The notes below the pieces were generated by a model. It saw nothing but the letters and a program-made list of their open reading frames with translations. It searched no databases and was not told the origin of the DNA. From Sphingomonas glacialis (GTDB lineage: Bacteria; Pseudomonadota; Alphaproteobacteria; Sphingomonadales; Sphingomonadaceae), in the NCBI RefSeq assembly GCF_014653575.1, contig NZ_BNAQ01000002.1:620001-684000 (forward strand): DNA of 64,000 nucleotides, read 5' to 3'. The position numbers were made by a program, and so were the translations under genes. Below are positions 62,210 through 64,000 of this stretch, one piece after another (position 1 is the stretch's first letter; each line of letters begins with the position of its first letter).

Positions 62210-63508
62210 ATGGGTAAGCTGACGCCTGCTGAAGTGTTGAGCGCACAGCCTGGCAGGCTAGCCGATGGCGACGGCCTTTACCTGCTGACACAGCCTATTC
62301 GCACTAAGCTGGGTAGCGCTAAGGCCACTGCGAAGACCGTCCATACGAAGACCTGGGTGCTGCGCGTCCAAGTCGATGGCAAGCGCCGCGATATTGGGTT
62401 GGGCACCGTGGATGTCGCCCGGCTTGGGCCGAAGAAGACCACGCCGCGCATCGCAATTCCGGTCGCCGACCTGTCGATCCTTCAGCGGAAGCTGCTGACG
62501 TTGGCCGAAGCACGCCAGAAGGCGGAAATATTGCGGCGCGCGGCCAAAGATGGGCTGAACCCGGTCGTTGAGCGCGATCGTAGCCGGCAGGAGATCCCCA
62601 GTTTCGAGAAAGCCGCCAAGAACGCGCACGAAGCGCTGAAATCGGGATGGAAGGAGAAGGGAGCCAAGACCTTCCTCAGTTCGCTCGAAAACCACGCCTT
62701 TCCAACGTTAGGCAATGTGCGTGTCGATCAGATTACCGCCGCCCAAATAACAACCGCACTCGCGCCGATCTGGACCAGCAAGCCCGATATGGCGCGCAAG
62801 GTGCGGCAGCGTATCGGAACGGTGCTCAACTTTGCCCACGGCAAAGGGTGGAGGACGACTGAGGCGCCCGGGAAGTCGGTGACCGTGGGACTGCCCCGCC
62901 AGCCTAAGGGCGGCAACTACAAATCAATGCCGTTTGCTGACGTGCCGGCGTTCATGCAGGAACTTCGATCCAGCGCACCGACGAAAGGCCGACGCGCCTT
63001 AATGCTGCATATCCTTACCGCCGCCCGGGGCGGCGAAGTTCGGCGCGCGCGGTGGGGACAGATCGATCTGGATAAATGCGATTGGAACCGCCCCGAGGAA
63101 ATCATGAAGGGTGTGCATGCCCCGGCCCACACCGTCACGCTTAACTCGCCTGCAATTGCTCTCCTGATGGAGATCAAAGGAGCGTCTACCCCCAATCCGA
63201 ACGACTTGATCTTCCCGGGTGAGCGCGGGGCGATCATGTCCGATATGACGATGAACAAGGTGATGCGCACTGCCAATCGGCCGTATGACGTGCATGGCTT
63301 CCGCAGTTCGTTTCGCGATTGGGCAGCCGAGACGATGCCCGACGTCCCAGACCCTGTCGCTGAGGCTGCTATAGCCCACATCGTGCCGGACAAAGTGGTC
63401 CGCGCCTACAAGCGCACGAACTTCATCGAGATGCGCCGGAAGCTCCTCGAAGCGTGGGGCGGATACATCATGACGAATGCTATTAGGGCTGCGATCAATG
63501 GGAACTGA
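62210..63508 (+). CDS. tyrosine-type site-specific integrase
   Basis: A 432-residue phage or island integrase with an N-terminal DUF4102-like domain (KLTPAEVLSAQPGRLADGDG), a SAM-like core-binding domain (about 140-240) and a catalytic domain. The catalytic set is complete: Arg in TAARGGEVRRARW, HGFRSSFRDW with His and Arg, His in IAHIVPDK, and Tyr in RAYKRTN. ATG 62210 is chosen because GGGGA stands 6 bases before it and the family starts there; ATGs at 62195 and 62150 are possible. Codon use and GC differ from the rest of the window, a sign of transfer. It overlaps the next gene. Confidence 0.9.
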   Translation: MGKLTPAEVLSAQPGRLADGDGLYLLTQPIRTKLGSAKATAKTVHTKTWVLRVQVDGKRRDIGLGTVDVARLGPKKTTPRIAIPVADLSILQRKLLTLAEARQKAEILRRAAKDGLNPVVERDRSRQEIPSFEKAAKNAHEALKSGWKEKGAKTFLSSLENHAFPTLGNVRVDQITAAQITTALAPIWTSKPDMARKVRQRIGTVLNFAHGKGWRTTEAPGKSVTVGLPRQPKGGNYKSMPFADVPAFMQELRSSAPTKGRRALMLHILTAARGGEVRRARWGQIDLDKCDWNRPEEIMKGVHAPAHTVTLNSPAIALLMEIKGASTPNPNDLIFPGERGAIMSDMTMNKVMRTANRPYDVHGFRSSFRDWAAETMPDVPDPVAEAAIAHIVPDKVVRAYKRTNFIEMRRKLLEAWGGYIMTNAIRAAINGN

Positions 63509-64000
63509 TACTGCAGACGGGCTACTGCCGATGCCGACTGAAGCGGATTTCAAGGCCGCGGCTGCAGAAGTGCGTGCAACGCATTGGTATGCGCGTGGGC
63601 CAGCCAAACTGGGTGTGCGCGCCACTCTGGATCAGCTTCACGCGAAGCTCACCACATCTACCGAGCTATACGAAACGGGTGGTCTGGATGATCAGCGGTA
63701 TGCCGTCGTTGACGCGCTCAACGCCATCCAGGAATTCCTGATTGGCCAGGGCTTCAACCCCAATGTGCTCAAGCCCGCTCACCGCCCGATAGAAGCCCTC
63801 GTGGAACAGTACAATAATGGGCTCGATCCCATGTTCGCGGAACGCCGCAACGAGCAAGGCGGAAGGCAGAGAACCTCGCCAGACGAGCAGCATAGAACGG
63901 GGGCGCTCGCCGCGATGGCGCAGTTCTGGATCGAGATACATCCGCGTGGTGATCAGCAACTGGCGGAGGCGGCTCGCCGACTCCGCGGCCGTTTTTTCGG
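63498..64000 (+). CDS. unknown protein downstream of the integrase (partial, runs off the window)
   Basis: An open frame begins with ATG 63498, overlaps the integrase end by 11 bases and remains open to the end of the window (167 codons). The translation is soluble and helix-rich, for example MPTEADFKAAAAEVRATHWY, LDQLHAKLTTSTELYETGG and VDALNAIQEFLIGQGFNP. No domain is recognised. Coupling to the integrase and a length of over 160 codons without a stop support a real gene, probably cargo of the element. The opposite-strand frame at 63666-63959 is its shadow. Confidence 0.6.
   Translation, partial: MGTDTADGLLPMPTEADFKAAAAEVRATHWYARGPAKLGVRATLDQLHAKLTTSTELYETGGLDDQRYAVVDALNAIQEFLIGQGFNPNVLKPAHRPIEALVEQYNNGLDPMFAERRNEQGGRQRTSPDEQHRTGALAAMAQFWIEIHPRGDQQLAEAARRLRGRFF

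Overview
The window is GC-rich, densely packed DNA that looks like a plant-associated alphaproteobacterium of the sphingomonad group (Sphingomonas or a close relative). The evidence is two TonB-dependent receptors of the large sphingomonad type, a non-phosphorylative L-rhamnose route whose proteins resemble those described from Sphingomonas, and an inverted repeat of the GTTCGCCCTGAGC...GTCGAAGGGC type that I associate with sphingomonad intergenic spaces. No rRNA, complete tRNA, CRISPR array or IS element was found.

Layout. 1-2.2 kb: purine metabolism (tail of a membrane protein, a decayed gamma-glutamyltransferase, guanine deaminase, a purine phosphoribosyltransferase). 2.4-6.3 kb: cytochrome c', a haloperoxidase-type hydrolase, and a divergent LysR/pirin pair. 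6.3-52.2 kb: one very large pectin (rhamnogalacturonan-I, homogalacturonan and galactan side chain) utilisation locus. 52.4-54.7 kb: an Nramp-like transporter, a CsbD stress protein and a cupredoxin. 54.7-57.5 kb: arsR-arsC-(broken arsB)-arsH. 57.8-61.7 kb: otsB-GH15-otsA trehalose operon, transcribed leftward. 62.2 kb to the end: a tyrosine integrase and the start of an unknown gene, the edge of an integrated element with visibly lower GC.

How the pectin locus works (inference from families). TonB receptors (16492-19752, 44806-47766) would import oligosaccharides. Periplasmic or surface enzymes cut the backbone (PL11, PcRGLX/YetA-like lyase, GH28, PL22-type), remove acetyl esters (two CE12-type esterases and further alpha/beta hydrolases) and trim galactan, arabinan or glucuronate decorations (GH53, two GH35, GH43, GH115). 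A GPH-type symporter and RhaT bring sugars into the cytoplasm, where a signal-less GH105 would split unsaturated rhamnogalacturonan disaccharides. Rhamnose is handled by RhaM and a complete LRA1-2-3-5-6 oxidative route that ends in pyruvate plus L-lactate. The LutABC lactate oxidation complex sits right beside it, so the locus encodes the whole route to pyruvate. Unsaturated uronate enters through KduI, but KduD, KdgK and KdgA are not in this window. Two IclR regulators and several palindromes or repeats in promoter regions suggest local control.

Three genes are visibly damaged: a GH43 interrupted by one in-frame amber codon, an arsB with an internal out-of-frame deletion, and the gamma-glutamyltransferase remnant.
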